33,994 bases of DNA, taken from the IMG/VR virus record IMGVR_UViG_3300030333_006202, positions 1-33,994 of that record; one strand, given 5' to 3'. The notes beneath the pieces are model-generated. The model did no database searches and was not told the DNA's origin. It saw only the letters and a program-made list of their open reading frames with translations. Source of the stretch: a virus. The first letter of the stretch is position 1, and each line of letters opens with the position of its first letter. Below, piece by piece: positions 22,872 through 31,500 of this stretch. The position numbers and the translations under genes were made by a program.

Positions 22872-23564
22872 ATGCAAATTTTTAATATTTTCCCCACCAC
22901 AATATATGTTGGGGAAGTGACTGAACATGAAAAACATAAAGAAGAGTTCTACAAGGTGTATCCTAAGTATGACTATGAGGAGACTTGTATTGACAATACT
23001 GTTAGTGAGAATATAGGTAATCCCTTTATTCATTTAGAGGATACACTGGATCCTCTATTTCAACAGATTGCTGCTCATGCTAGGAAATATACTTGTGAAG
23101 TTTTAGGGTATAGGGATATATTTAACTATGTAATTACTAAGACTTGGTTATCAAGGTCTAGAAGAGCTACTGATGAAATAAGGTGGCATATACATTCCAC
23201 CAGTCATATATCATTTGTATATTATGTCAACATACCACCTAACTCTCATGTATTAGAGTTTGATAATACATGTACTAAGAATGATTTATTTAAGACTATG
23301 AATGTTGAGGATGAGGATGATAAACCTAACAGAACAATGGTAGAAAATTATAATCCACTTAATGCTGAGACATTTTACATATCACCACTTGAAGGAAGTG
23401 TTGCAATGTTTCCTAGTAGTTTGTCACATAATACAAAGTTTAAAGGTGATAAGTTTGAAGGAGAGAGACTTGGTATTGTTGGAGATATAACTTTAATGCT
23501 TAAGGAAGATCAATTACATTACTCTATGGGATACATTGATAATAAATACTGGAAGAAATACTAA
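22872..23564 (+). CDS. 2OG-Fe(II) oxygenase, FPTxI-type
   Basis: This 230-aa protein belongs to a different 2OG-Fe(II) branch from the genes at 1732 and 2389. The start IFNIFPTTIYVGEV, the ITKTWLSR strand, the RWHIHSTSHISFVYYVN core, the PLEGSVAMFPSSLSHNT strand and ERLGIVGDI match the family often labelled 2OG-FeII_Oxy_5. Candidate ligands are H106 and/or H108 and H186; R199 would bind 2OG. Such proteins are common in cyanophages, where the substrate is unknown. The gene starts 3 nt after the 1855-aa fibre stop and ends inside the next late promoter, so it is cotranscribed with that fibre. Confidence 0.83.
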   Translation: MQIFNIFPTTIYVGEVTEHEKHKEEFYKVYPKYDYEETCIDNTVSENIGNPFIHLEDTLDPLFQQIAAHARKYTCEVLGYRDIFNYVITKTWLSRSRRATDEIRWHIHSTSHISFVYYVNIPPNSHVLEFDNTCTKNDLFKTMNVEDEDDKPNRTMVENYNPLNAETFYISPLEGSVAMFPSSLSHNTKFKGDKFEGERLGIVGDITLMLKEDQLHYSMGYIDNKYWKKY

Positions 23565-23567
23565 ATA
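23561..23567 (+). promoter_or_regulatory. T4-type late promoter box (CTAAATA)
   Basis: CTAAATA overlaps the oxygenase stop codon, 16 nt before the ATG at 23584. The leader has a weak purine stretch (agaaagag). Confidence 0.6.
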
Positions 23568-23583
23568 ACTAGAAAGAGTAATA

Positions 23584-24621
23584 ATGGCAATTAAAGGATC
23601 TGGTACTTCATTATCATTTAGTGAAATTAGAACTGAGTTTGGTCCTAATGTAGGTTCTACTGGGGTTAGTTTAGGTAGATATAGGAATTCTGATTCGAAT
23701 TTTAGTAATAAGAATGTAGGTTCTCTTACTGATTTGCCTTTAGATACTGGTATACCTAAAACTGGACAAATTAAGGTAAGTGATTTTTATAGTAAGAAAT
23801 TAAATATTATTGTTGATTTTTATTCTGGGGATACAACAACTCGTGTAAGTGCTAGTGATAGATATGGTGTTTCTGGTGGAACTAAAGTAGTTGGTGGATA
23901 TACTAGTAGACCTTCTAGTCCTGCTGGAAAAAGAGTCATTGTTAATGTTAATAAGAAAATTGGTTCTGAGACAGGAGGTAATGATAGATGTGCATTAAGA
24001 ACTGGTGGTTGGCCCTTAGATAGTTCTTTAGAAATTGAAATTGGTACAAACGGAAAGATATATGGTGCTGGTGGTGATGGTGGTACTGGTGGTAGTGGTG
24101 GTAATGGTAACGGTAGTAATGGGGAAGCAGGTAGTAGTGCATTAGGTGTTGAAACTTCTAGATTAACTAAAATTAACAACTTAGGTCGCATCCAAGCAGG
24201 ATATGGTGGCGGAGGTGGCGGAGGCGGTAAGAGTGAAAGACGTAAAAGTGGTAAGAAAAGTAGTAGACGACATTCTTCCACTGGTGGTGGAGGCGGTGCA
24301 GGTGCTGGTTATCCTAATGGAAATGGTGGATCTCCTGGATCTGGACAACAAAATGAGGGTACAACAGGTTCAGCAGGTGGAGATGGTACTGATAACACAT
24401 CTGGAGCTAGAGGTGCTGGTGGTGTTGATGCTGGTTATGGTGGTAAAGGTGGTGTAGTAAACAATAGTTCAACAAAAGGAGAAGATGGACAATCCACTGG
24501 TGGTTCAGGAGGAACTGCTGGAAATAATGGATATGCTATAATGACTTCACAAGGTTCTCTTCCAACCATAACAGGTAATGCAGTGATAGGGAGAACGATA
24601 ACCAATTCAAATCCACAATAA
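23584..24621 (+). CDS. Glycine-rich tail fibre/adhesin
   Basis: The first about 80 residues (GSGTSLSFSEIRTEFG...SLGRYR...GIPKTGQIKVSDFYSKK) form a widespread phage fibre N-terminal module. A beta-domain follows, then from about residue 158 a glycine-rich domain with NGKIYGAGGDGG, GGGGGGGG and GGGGGAGAGY runs. These runs resemble the polyglycine strands of gp38-type adhesins. A strongly basic insert lies at about 215-232 (KSERRKSGKKSSRRHSS), flanked by glycine runs. Such loops are the receptor-contacting parts in known adhesins of this architecture. It has its own late promoter; two small genes follow without a gap. Confidence 0.78.
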   Translation: MAIKGSGTSLSFSEIRTEFGPNVGSTGVSLGRYRNSDSNFSNKNVGSLTDLPLDTGIPKTGQIKVSDFYSKKLNIIVDFYSGDTTTRVSASDRYGVSGGTKVVGGYTSRPSSPAGKRVIVNVNKKIGSETGGNDRCALRTGGWPLDSSLEIEIGTNGKIYGAGGDGGTGGSGGNGNGSNGEAGSSALGVETSRLTKINNLGRIQAGYGGGGGGGGKSERRKSGKKSSRRHSSTGGGGGAGAGYPNGNGGSPGSGQQNEGTTGSAGGDGTDNTSGARGAGGVDAGYGGKGGVVNNSSTKGEDGQSTGGSGGTAGNNGYAIMTSQGSLPTITGNAVIGRTITNSNPQ

Positions 24622-24963
24622 ATGCTACCAAATATATTATTCAAAGTAATTTCAAACAACCCGACACGTAAACAGATGACGGTGAAGTTTTGTCGTGAAA
24701 ATGCACCCGAATCTATCGAGAATTATGAGACTTATAATATATCTTATAGCAATCTAGATTTTAGTAGTTCTAATGCTTTAATTGAAAGTATTCGTTCTGT
24801 TGGTAGTGGTATTGCACAACAACAATTTCTTGATGAACCTATACTTGAAGAGAATAAATCTAATAATAATGATATTGATTCTATTGACATAGAAGATTAT
24901 GTTGGTAAATTAGTATCAGTTTCCTTTAATGCTACTGAAGAAATGAATGAGGTTGAATTATGA
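24622..24963 (+). CDS. Hypothetical 113-aa protein after the adhesin
   Basis: The ATG directly follows the adhesin stop, and the gene overlaps the next by 4 nt. The first about 60 residues mix strands and polar helices (RKQMTVKFCRENAPESIENYE). The middle is helical (ALIESIRSVGSGIAQQQFL). The last third is acidic and low in complexity (EENKSNNNDIDSIDIEDY), ending in SVSFNATEEM. I do not recognise the family. As the immediate partner of a glycine-rich adhesin it could be its assembly factor, in the way gp38 or Tfa proteins follow fibres, but nothing in the sequence proves this. Confidence 0.6.
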   Translation: MLPNILFKVISNNPTRKQMTVKFCRENAPESIENYETYNISYSNLDFSSSNALIESIRSVGSGIAQQQFLDEPILEENKSNNNDIDSIDIEDYVGKLVSVSFNATEEMNEVEL

Positions 24964-25463
24964 CTACATGTAGAAGATTTCATAGAGAGTGTCCTGAATT
25001 TAGTATTTGTGTTAATATTGGAAAAAAGGATTATGTTTTAGCAGAACATCCATCTGATACTAATACAATATTTTATTATGTTATTAAGGGTAGTGGTAAA
25101 CTTGGTAAGATGTTTTCTGAAGATTCTGTAACACTTAAAGAAACAGATTTTTTTGATGTAAGGGATACATTATATGATTATAGGACATTTCATGGACTTG
25201 AAGATTTCCATGTAGTTGGTTTTAATACTAATGAAAAGAGTCAAAGATGGGATGGTAGATTAGTAACAGAAAATGAATTAGATATAAGGAGTATGTATGA
25301 TACTCCAAAAATGAGTAATAAAAGAAACTTTCTTGTGTGTTTTGATGGTAAACCTGTGGTAAATGGTAAAATATTAAAAAGGTATGATTATTCTGAAATA
25401 TATCCTACCAAGACATATAATATTGAACATAGTGGAATATTGGGTTTATTTACTAAACTATGA
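24960..25463 (+). CDS. Cupin-like hypothetical protein
   Basis: This 167-aa protein overlaps the previous gene by 4 nt. FYYVIKGSGKLGKMF, LKETDFFDVRD and LEDFHVVGFN read like successive strands of a single cupin barrel, with the usual turn glycines. Candidate metal ligands are sparse: H199-type HxH pairs are absent, and only isolated His residues occur. The fold assignment is therefore tentative. The C-terminal 60 residues contain FLVCFDGKPVVNGK and a TYNIEHSG end. Enzyme, sensor or structural protein cannot be told apart. It shares the late unit of the glycine-rich adhesin. Confidence 0.55.
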   Translation: MTTCRRFHRECPEFSICVNIGKKDYVLAEHPSDTNTIFYYVIKGSGKLGKMFSEDSVTLKETDFFDVRDTLYDYRTFHGLEDFHVVGFNTNEKSQRWDGRLVTENELDIRSMYDTPKMSNKRNFLVCFDGKPVVNGKILKRYDYSEIYPTKTYNIEHSGILGLFTKL

Positions 25464-25470
25464 AGTTGTG

Positions 25471-25477
25471 ATAAATA
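25471..25477 (+). promoter_or_regulatory. T4-type late promoter box
   Basis: ATAAATA lies 8 nt after the preceding stop and 29 nt before the ATG at 25507. It should drive the 1006-aa fibre gene and the downstream subtilase gene. Confidence 0.65.
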
Positions 25478-25506
25478 GGTAAAAGAACTATTTTAGATGC
25501 TATAGA

Positions 25507-28500
25507 ATGGCGAATATTAGAAAGACATTCAACTTCCGCAATGGTGTTCAAGTTGATGAAGACAATTTTATAGTTGATCCCCTGGGCAAGGTGGGAATCG
25601 GTACCACCGTACCTGATGAATTTTTGGATGTTAGAGGTGATGTAAAGGTTGTAGGGATAATAACTTCACAAAGTATTGAAACTAGGAATGTAAATGTTGC
25701 TGGTGTAACTACATTTAGTGGTAATACTCATGTGGGTAGTGGTATTACAATGTATCCGTCTTCGGGTATTATTAGTGCTACAAGATTTTATGGAAATGCA
25801 AGTAGTTTAAGTAATCTTCCTACATCACAATGGATTAATGTTGCTGGTGCAGGACTTACAAGTATATACAATCAAGGATTCGTTGGTGTTTGTACAAATA
25901 ATCCAAAGTTTACATTCCAAGTAGGTGGTAATGATACTTTAGGTTCATTTGCTAATGGAGTTGGTATTAATTCTAGTGGTGGTATTGTAGCAACAGGAGT
26001 TGTTACAGCAACTAAATTTGTTGGAGATGTTGTAGGTGCAGTAAGTGGTGGTATAACAGGAGATATAAGTGGTAATGTTACTGCAACTTCTGTAGGAAGT
26101 ACATCATTAACTGTTACTGGTGTTTCTACATTTGCTGGTGGTGTTAATTTTGATAACGCAAGTGATGCTGGTAAAGATGTTGAGTGGCAACCCACGAATG
26201 ATAGATTATCCTTTATGGATGATGTTAAAGCAACATTTGGTAATGGTGCAGATTTAGGCATATATCATATTGGTGTAGGTAATACTTCTTACATTGATAA
26301 TTCTGGTAGTGGTAAACTTTTCATAAGAAATGGTACAAGTAATGATATTCATATTGAAGCACAGAATGATAAGTCTAGTATTATTTGCAGGAATGATGGG
26401 AAGGTAAAAATATATTATGATGGAGTTGAGAAGGTTGCTACAGGTGTGGAAGGTATTACAGTAGTAGGTGTTGCCTCTGCAGCACAATTTACTGGTGATG
26501 TTCATGCTGGTATAGTAACTGCAACAACTAGGTTAGAAGTCGCCAAACAGGGTATTGGTACTGCATCACCACAGAGTCAATTGCATGTATTCACTCATTC
26601 TGGTATATCATCTATTCAAGTAGAGAGTGGTTCTTCTGAAGCAATTATTAGTTTAGGTAAATTTGCAAATCAAAAACAAACTTCTGCTGAAATAGTATTT
26701 GGTAAGATTAGTGGTGGATTAAATTACAGTAACTCTGCATCACTTGATATTATCAATTATGATAATGGTAATGTTAATAATATTATTGATCTAGGTTCTG
26801 CTGCTGGAACTAATGCTGTTAGAGGAAATTGGAATTGGATGTCTGGTGCAGACATTAATAATCCTAGAATGACATTAACCCATGAAGGTAATTTGGGTAT
26901 AGGTAAAACTAATCCAGCAAGAGCACTTGATGTGGTTGGTATTTCAACATTTGCTAATGACTTATTTGTTGGTGCTAATAGTTGGGTTAAAGGTAATCTT
27001 AATGTTATTGGAAATTTAGTTGTTACTGGTACAACTGATATTGATATTGCTGGATTAAATGTAAATGCAACTACAGGACATTCTAAGGTTAAGAATTTAG
27101 ATGTAACTAATAATTTAAATGTTACTGGAATTACAACATTTAATGATAATGTTGGAATTGCTGGTACCGTAGGTAGTGGTAATTGGTTCCATGTCAATCC
27201 TGATGGGCATGTTGCTATTGGAACTGCAACTTTTGCGAATGCACCTACTGTTGGTTTAGATGCAAGACACACTCAATTCATTGCTCAAGGTATAGGGATA
27301 GGTCGTTCGGAATTAACAGCATCAGTTGACTTCTCTATGGCAGGTAGGGCACATGATGATGTTATTGTACCTGCTGCTCTAGCAGGTAGAATGTATATGT
27401 ACCCACCAAAGGTTAATGGTGACGAAAGAGATAATGACTTAATAGGTCTTACTGGTGGTGCAATAGTATATAATACTGATAATAATTCTCTTCAAGTATA
27501 TAATGGTAGTTCATGGACTAATCAGGCAGCAGGTGGAGTAACTACATTAAATGGATTATCTGATGTAACCATTAGTGGTAGTCCATCAACAGGACAATTC
27601 TTGAAATATACTGGTTCTGGATGGGAAAATGCTACTGGTACTATTGGTACTCTTAATGATCTTTCTAATGTTACACTCTCATCACCACAGACTAACCAAG
27701 TATTAAAATATAATGGTTCTGCATGGGTAAATGCTGCAAGTCCTGGTGGACTTGCTGATGTTGTTAGTGATACAAGTCCACAACTTGGTGGTAATTTAGA
27801 TACTAATACCAAGAATATTACATTTGGTGATAGTAGTGGTGCAACTGTTAATAGACTTACCTTTGGTACTGTTCCAGATATGTCTATATTTCATGATACA
27901 TCAAACTCTATTATTAGAGAAAGTGGAACTGGAGGACTTTATCTTCAAAGTGAAAATAATGTCTTCATTAGTAAAGAATCAGGAAATTCCAATGATGTAA
28001 TTGCTGATTTTAATGCTCAAGGTGCTGTAAGTCTTTACTATAATACTGCATCAGCAGGAAGTTCTTCTAAGAAATTTGAAACTACTTCTACTGGTGTTTC
28101 AATAAGTGGAAATATTACTGCAACTGGTAATGGTGTATTAAAATCTAGATCTACCGTAACAGGAACTGCAACTAACCTTGCTTCAGGTTCTGCAGTAGAT
28201 GTAGATATTACGGGAGCATTTAAATCATATGCTTTATTGAAAGTTGCTATTAATCGTCCAGCATGGGTAGTTCTATATACAAATGATACAACTAGAACTG
28301 CTGACGATAGTAGAAACTCAAGCACAGATCCTACACCAGGTTCAGGTGTAATTGCTGAAGTAATCACAACTGCTTCTGGTGCAAGTACATTTGTTATGAC
28401 ACCAGGTGTTATTGGATGGAATGATGATGGAACTCCAGCAACAACAATTTATGCAAAGGTTCAAAACTTAGATAGTGTTTCTAGAACTATCACAGTAACA

Positions 28501-28527
28501 TTAACATTATTACCATTAGAGGTATAG
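25507..28527 (+). CDS. 1006-aa beta-repeat fibre/virion protein
   Basis: The N-terminus MANIRKTFNFRNGVQVDEDNF is followed by spike repeats of the form VGIGTTxPxxxLDV (DPLGKVGIGTTVPDEFLDV, HEGNLGIGKTNPARALDVVG, PDGHVAIGTATF) and many short Gly/Thr-rich strands. Two near-identical LNGLSDVTISGSP and LNDLSNVTLSSP modules occur near residues 680-740. The last about 125 residues form a separate beta domain (VDVDITGAFKSYALLKVAINRPAW ... TLLPLEV). There is no S74 domain, unlike the two other large spike-type proteins. It is probably a structural fibre or baseplate-attached spike. It has its own late promoter; the subtilase-like gene follows after 7 nt. Confidence 0.78.
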   Translation: MANIRKTFNFRNGVQVDEDNFIVDPLGKVGIGTTVPDEFLDVRGDVKVVGIITSQSIETRNVNVAGVTTFSGNTHVGSGITMYPSSGIISATRFYGNASSLSNLPTSQWINVAGAGLTSIYNQGFVGVCTNNPKFTFQVGGNDTLGSFANGVGINSSGGIVATGVVTATKFVGDVVGAVSGGITGDISGNVTATSVGSTSLTVTGVSTFAGGVNFDNASDAGKDVEWQPTNDRLSFMDDVKATFGNGADLGIYHIGVGNTSYIDNSGSGKLFIRNGTSNDIHIEAQNDKSSIICRNDGKVKIYYDGVEKVATGVEGITVVGVASAAQFTGDVHAGIVTATTRLEVAKQGIGTASPQSQLHVFTHSGISSIQVESGSSEAIISLGKFANQKQTSAEIVFGKISGGLNYSNSASLDIINYDNGNVNNIIDLGSAAGTNAVRGNWNWMSGADINNPRMTLTHEGNLGIGKTNPARALDVVGISTFANDLFVGANSWVKGNLNVIGNLVVTGTTDIDIAGLNVNATTGHSKVKNLDVTNNLNVTGITTFNDNVGIAGTVGSGNWFHVNPDGHVAIGTATFANAPTVGLDARHTQFIAQGIGIGRSELTASVDFSMAGRAHDDVIVPAALAGRMYMYPPKVNGDERDNDLIGLTGGAIVYNTDNNSLQVYNGSSWTNQAAGGVTTLNGLSDVTISGSPSTGQFLKYTGSGWENATGTIGTLNDLSNVTLSSPQTNQVLKYNGSAWVNAASPGGLADVVSDTSPQLGGNLDTNTKNITFGDSSGATVNRLTFGTVPDMSIFHDTSNSIIRESGTGGLYLQSENNVFISKESGNSNDVIADFNAQGAVSLYYNTASAGSSSKKFETTSTGVSISGNITATGNGVLKSRSTVTGTATNLASGSAVDVDITGAFKSYALLKVAINRPAWVVLYTNDTTRTADDSRNSSTDPTPGSGVIAEVITTASGASTFVMTPGVIGWNDDGTPATTIYAKVQNLDSVSRTITVTLTLLPLEV

Positions 28528-28534
28528 ACGTAAC

Positions 28535-31500
28535 ATGGCAAAAATTGCAGTAGATGTTTTATTAGTCGATGGGACTAATGAAGAGACTTTTATTAGTAGT
28601 TTTGATGATATTCCTGAAGTTGAATTAAAGAATAGACTGCCAAATAGTCCAACTCTTCTTGTATTAAAAGTAGAAGAATCTTATATCTCTACTCTTGAAA
28701 GTGATTCGAGAGTTGTTTCTGTTGAGATTGTATTACCTTCCTTTTTACCAATAGCACCAATACATGATTCTGAACAATATGCAGAACGGAATAAAATAAT
28801 TGCAAAAGAAATAGAATTATTACCTAAAGAACCAGAGGGTTCTGATGTTAAGAAAGAGTATAATGTTACATGTAGTAATAAATCTGATTGGGATTTTATT
28901 CGTGAGGAATTAGAAAAAGATGGTTCAATAGAAGATAATATTCCAACACCTAATTGTCAGTGTTTTAATGAATGTCTTCAAAGTGATGTAAGAGGATCAT
29001 TTTTATTAACTGATAATGAAGCAGATGAACTTAGAAAAAATCCTAAAGTAATAAATGTTCATATTGAAACAAGAGCATATCCTGGTACTTATCCTCGTTT
29101 TGGTTCTGATTTCACTGAAGCGAAGGAATATAGATATGCGTCTACTGTAAAACATCAAAGAGATTGGGATAGTAGTGGTATAACACCATCAACACCAAAT
29201 AAAAGTCTTGAAAATAGGTGTAGTTCTCAATTAAAGAGGCATATGCAGAAGGCAGATCCTTGGCAAGTTGTTTCTAATGATGGACAAGTATTTGATGATA
29301 GAATACAACAGCATGGTACTGGAAAGGATGTTGATATAATTGTTTGTGATGAGAATGTTTGGTTTGGTCATATTGAATTTCAAAATGATTACGATACAAA
29401 TAATAATAGTGAAAGTATGACTGCACCATCAAATTATACTGGTGGTAATGTATTAAAAAGTGGTCATGCTACTTCTGCTACAAATGGAACATGTGATATT
29501 TTAGATTTAGTCTTAGATGCTCCATATTATATTGATCCTGCTTGGTTTGAAGCAGATGCTAGTAATAGATTAGTAGTTCGTTGGGATGGTACAACTGTTC
29601 CTAGTGAATCAGCAGCAAAGGCATGGTGGTCTAATGGTAGTAGTAGATCTAGTCAATTTCTTAATTCAGGTACAGTTTCTTCAAGTACATTAAGTTCTTA
29701 TACAAGATTAAAATGTAACGGAAGTAATGTATCAAGAAATACTTCGAGTGGAACACATGGAACACCTTGTATGTCACAGGCATATGGGAGACAATATGGA
29801 TGGGCATATAATGCTAATAAATGGTTTCTTAGTACAATAAGTAGTAATTCTCCATCTTTTGAAGCATGTTTTGATATGCAAAAGATATTTCATCAAACAA
29901 AACCAAATAGACCATCTGATAATACTAAAAATCCAACAGTTAGTTCAAATAGTTGGGGATTGAGAATAGCACCACTTAGTTCTGGATGGTATTATTTTAG
30001 ACCTTCTGCTATTGATGGATCAGTTACAGGTGTTCAGTATATTACTAGACCTGCATTTTTGGATAATTTTACTGGTGATGGTACTAATGATAGAGGAGGA
30101 GAGTATGAGAGTACAGGAGCAACAATGATAGCAGGTAAGGAAATGGTTGATGCTGGTGTTATTTTTGTTTGTTCAGCAGGTAATAATTGCCAAAAAAATG
30201 TTCATAGTAATCATCCCGATTATAATAATTATTTTGCTTCATCTTCTTCTACATCATATGAGAATTCTAAACGTTGGACTGGTTATAGTGATGATCTAAA
30301 TGGTGCTAAAGAATATGGTTCTACCAGTCGTAGATCATTTCCAGGACAGATAGGTATTGATAGAACTACTACACCATATACGTACAAAACTCTCTATATT
30401 GGTTGTATTGATGATGTGTTTGATGGTAATGGGAAAGAACGGAATGTATATTACACTAATAAAGGTGAAGGGATAGATGGATGGACACAGGGTGATGCTA
30501 CATTAGGAGCAGCATCTTATTTAACTCCTGGTTTTTTGGATGCTCCTGTTTATAATCGTTATGATAAAACTTTTACAATAGCACATGGAAATGATGACAA
30601 TGATTCTGCTCAGAGAGATACGAGTGATACATCTAATACTACATCTTTAATTTCAAAAGATCAATTTTTTAATGGTACAAGTTCTGCTTGTCCTATTGCT
30701 GCTGGTATAATAGCAACTGTATTGGAGACTAATAGAAATTGGACATTTGAAGATGTAAGAGATTGGATGAAGGATGATTGTGGACAAGCAGATACTAATA
30801 ATTTTTATATGGGAAATGAAGCAACAACTGCTCACGATAGTTATTGGGAAGATCTAAATTCTGCTCAAGGTTATGCACCAACTATATTATGGGATGCTGT
30901 ACCATCAGCAGGTGGAGGAGGAGGTGGAGGAGGAAATCCTCGTGCTATCCCTGATTACTATTCATTAACAAATAAGACTTTAAAGACTTCTTCTATCACA
31001 GGAGATGGAACTAATTATATTTCACTACAACATTACTTGGATAGTGATATTATAAGGGGTGAAGCAAATAAAACCATTGGAGGACATAATTCAGCAGATG
31101 ATTATCAAAACTTCTCTGGTGTCACATATAAGAGTAGATGGACTGGAAAGTATGTAGATATTGTGACTATGGAGGCAACTACTGTTGCGTCATTTGCTGG
31201 TTATCAAGATACACATCCAGATTTTGATAATCCAGATAATACAGGAAATACAAGATGTGTACCTATGAATTGGTCAGGTTGTGAAGGTGCAAGTAACAAT
31301 CAAGTTAGTAATAATAGTATGTTCTCTGCACATGGAATAGGAGTTCTTAGTGCTGCTGGTGGAATATATGGTGGATTAGCAAAGAGAGCATCTTTAAGAG
31401 CATGTTATTGTGGTGATGGTGATGATCAAGTAGAATGTTTTGATGCTATTAAAGCATGGCATAATGCTAAAGGAAACAATTCAGAAACAGGAGTTAAAAA

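Noticed and set aside
23820-24281. A 153-aa - strand frame rich in Pro and Leu
   Set aside because: It is the complement of the glycine-rich adhesin (ggt/gga repeats read as acc/tcc). It has no promoter or ribosome site.
25872-27272. Several - strand frames of 80-170 aa opposite the 1006-aa fibre
   Set aside because: They are shadow frames of a Gly/Thr/Val-rich gene; no ribosome binding sites and no recognisable domains.
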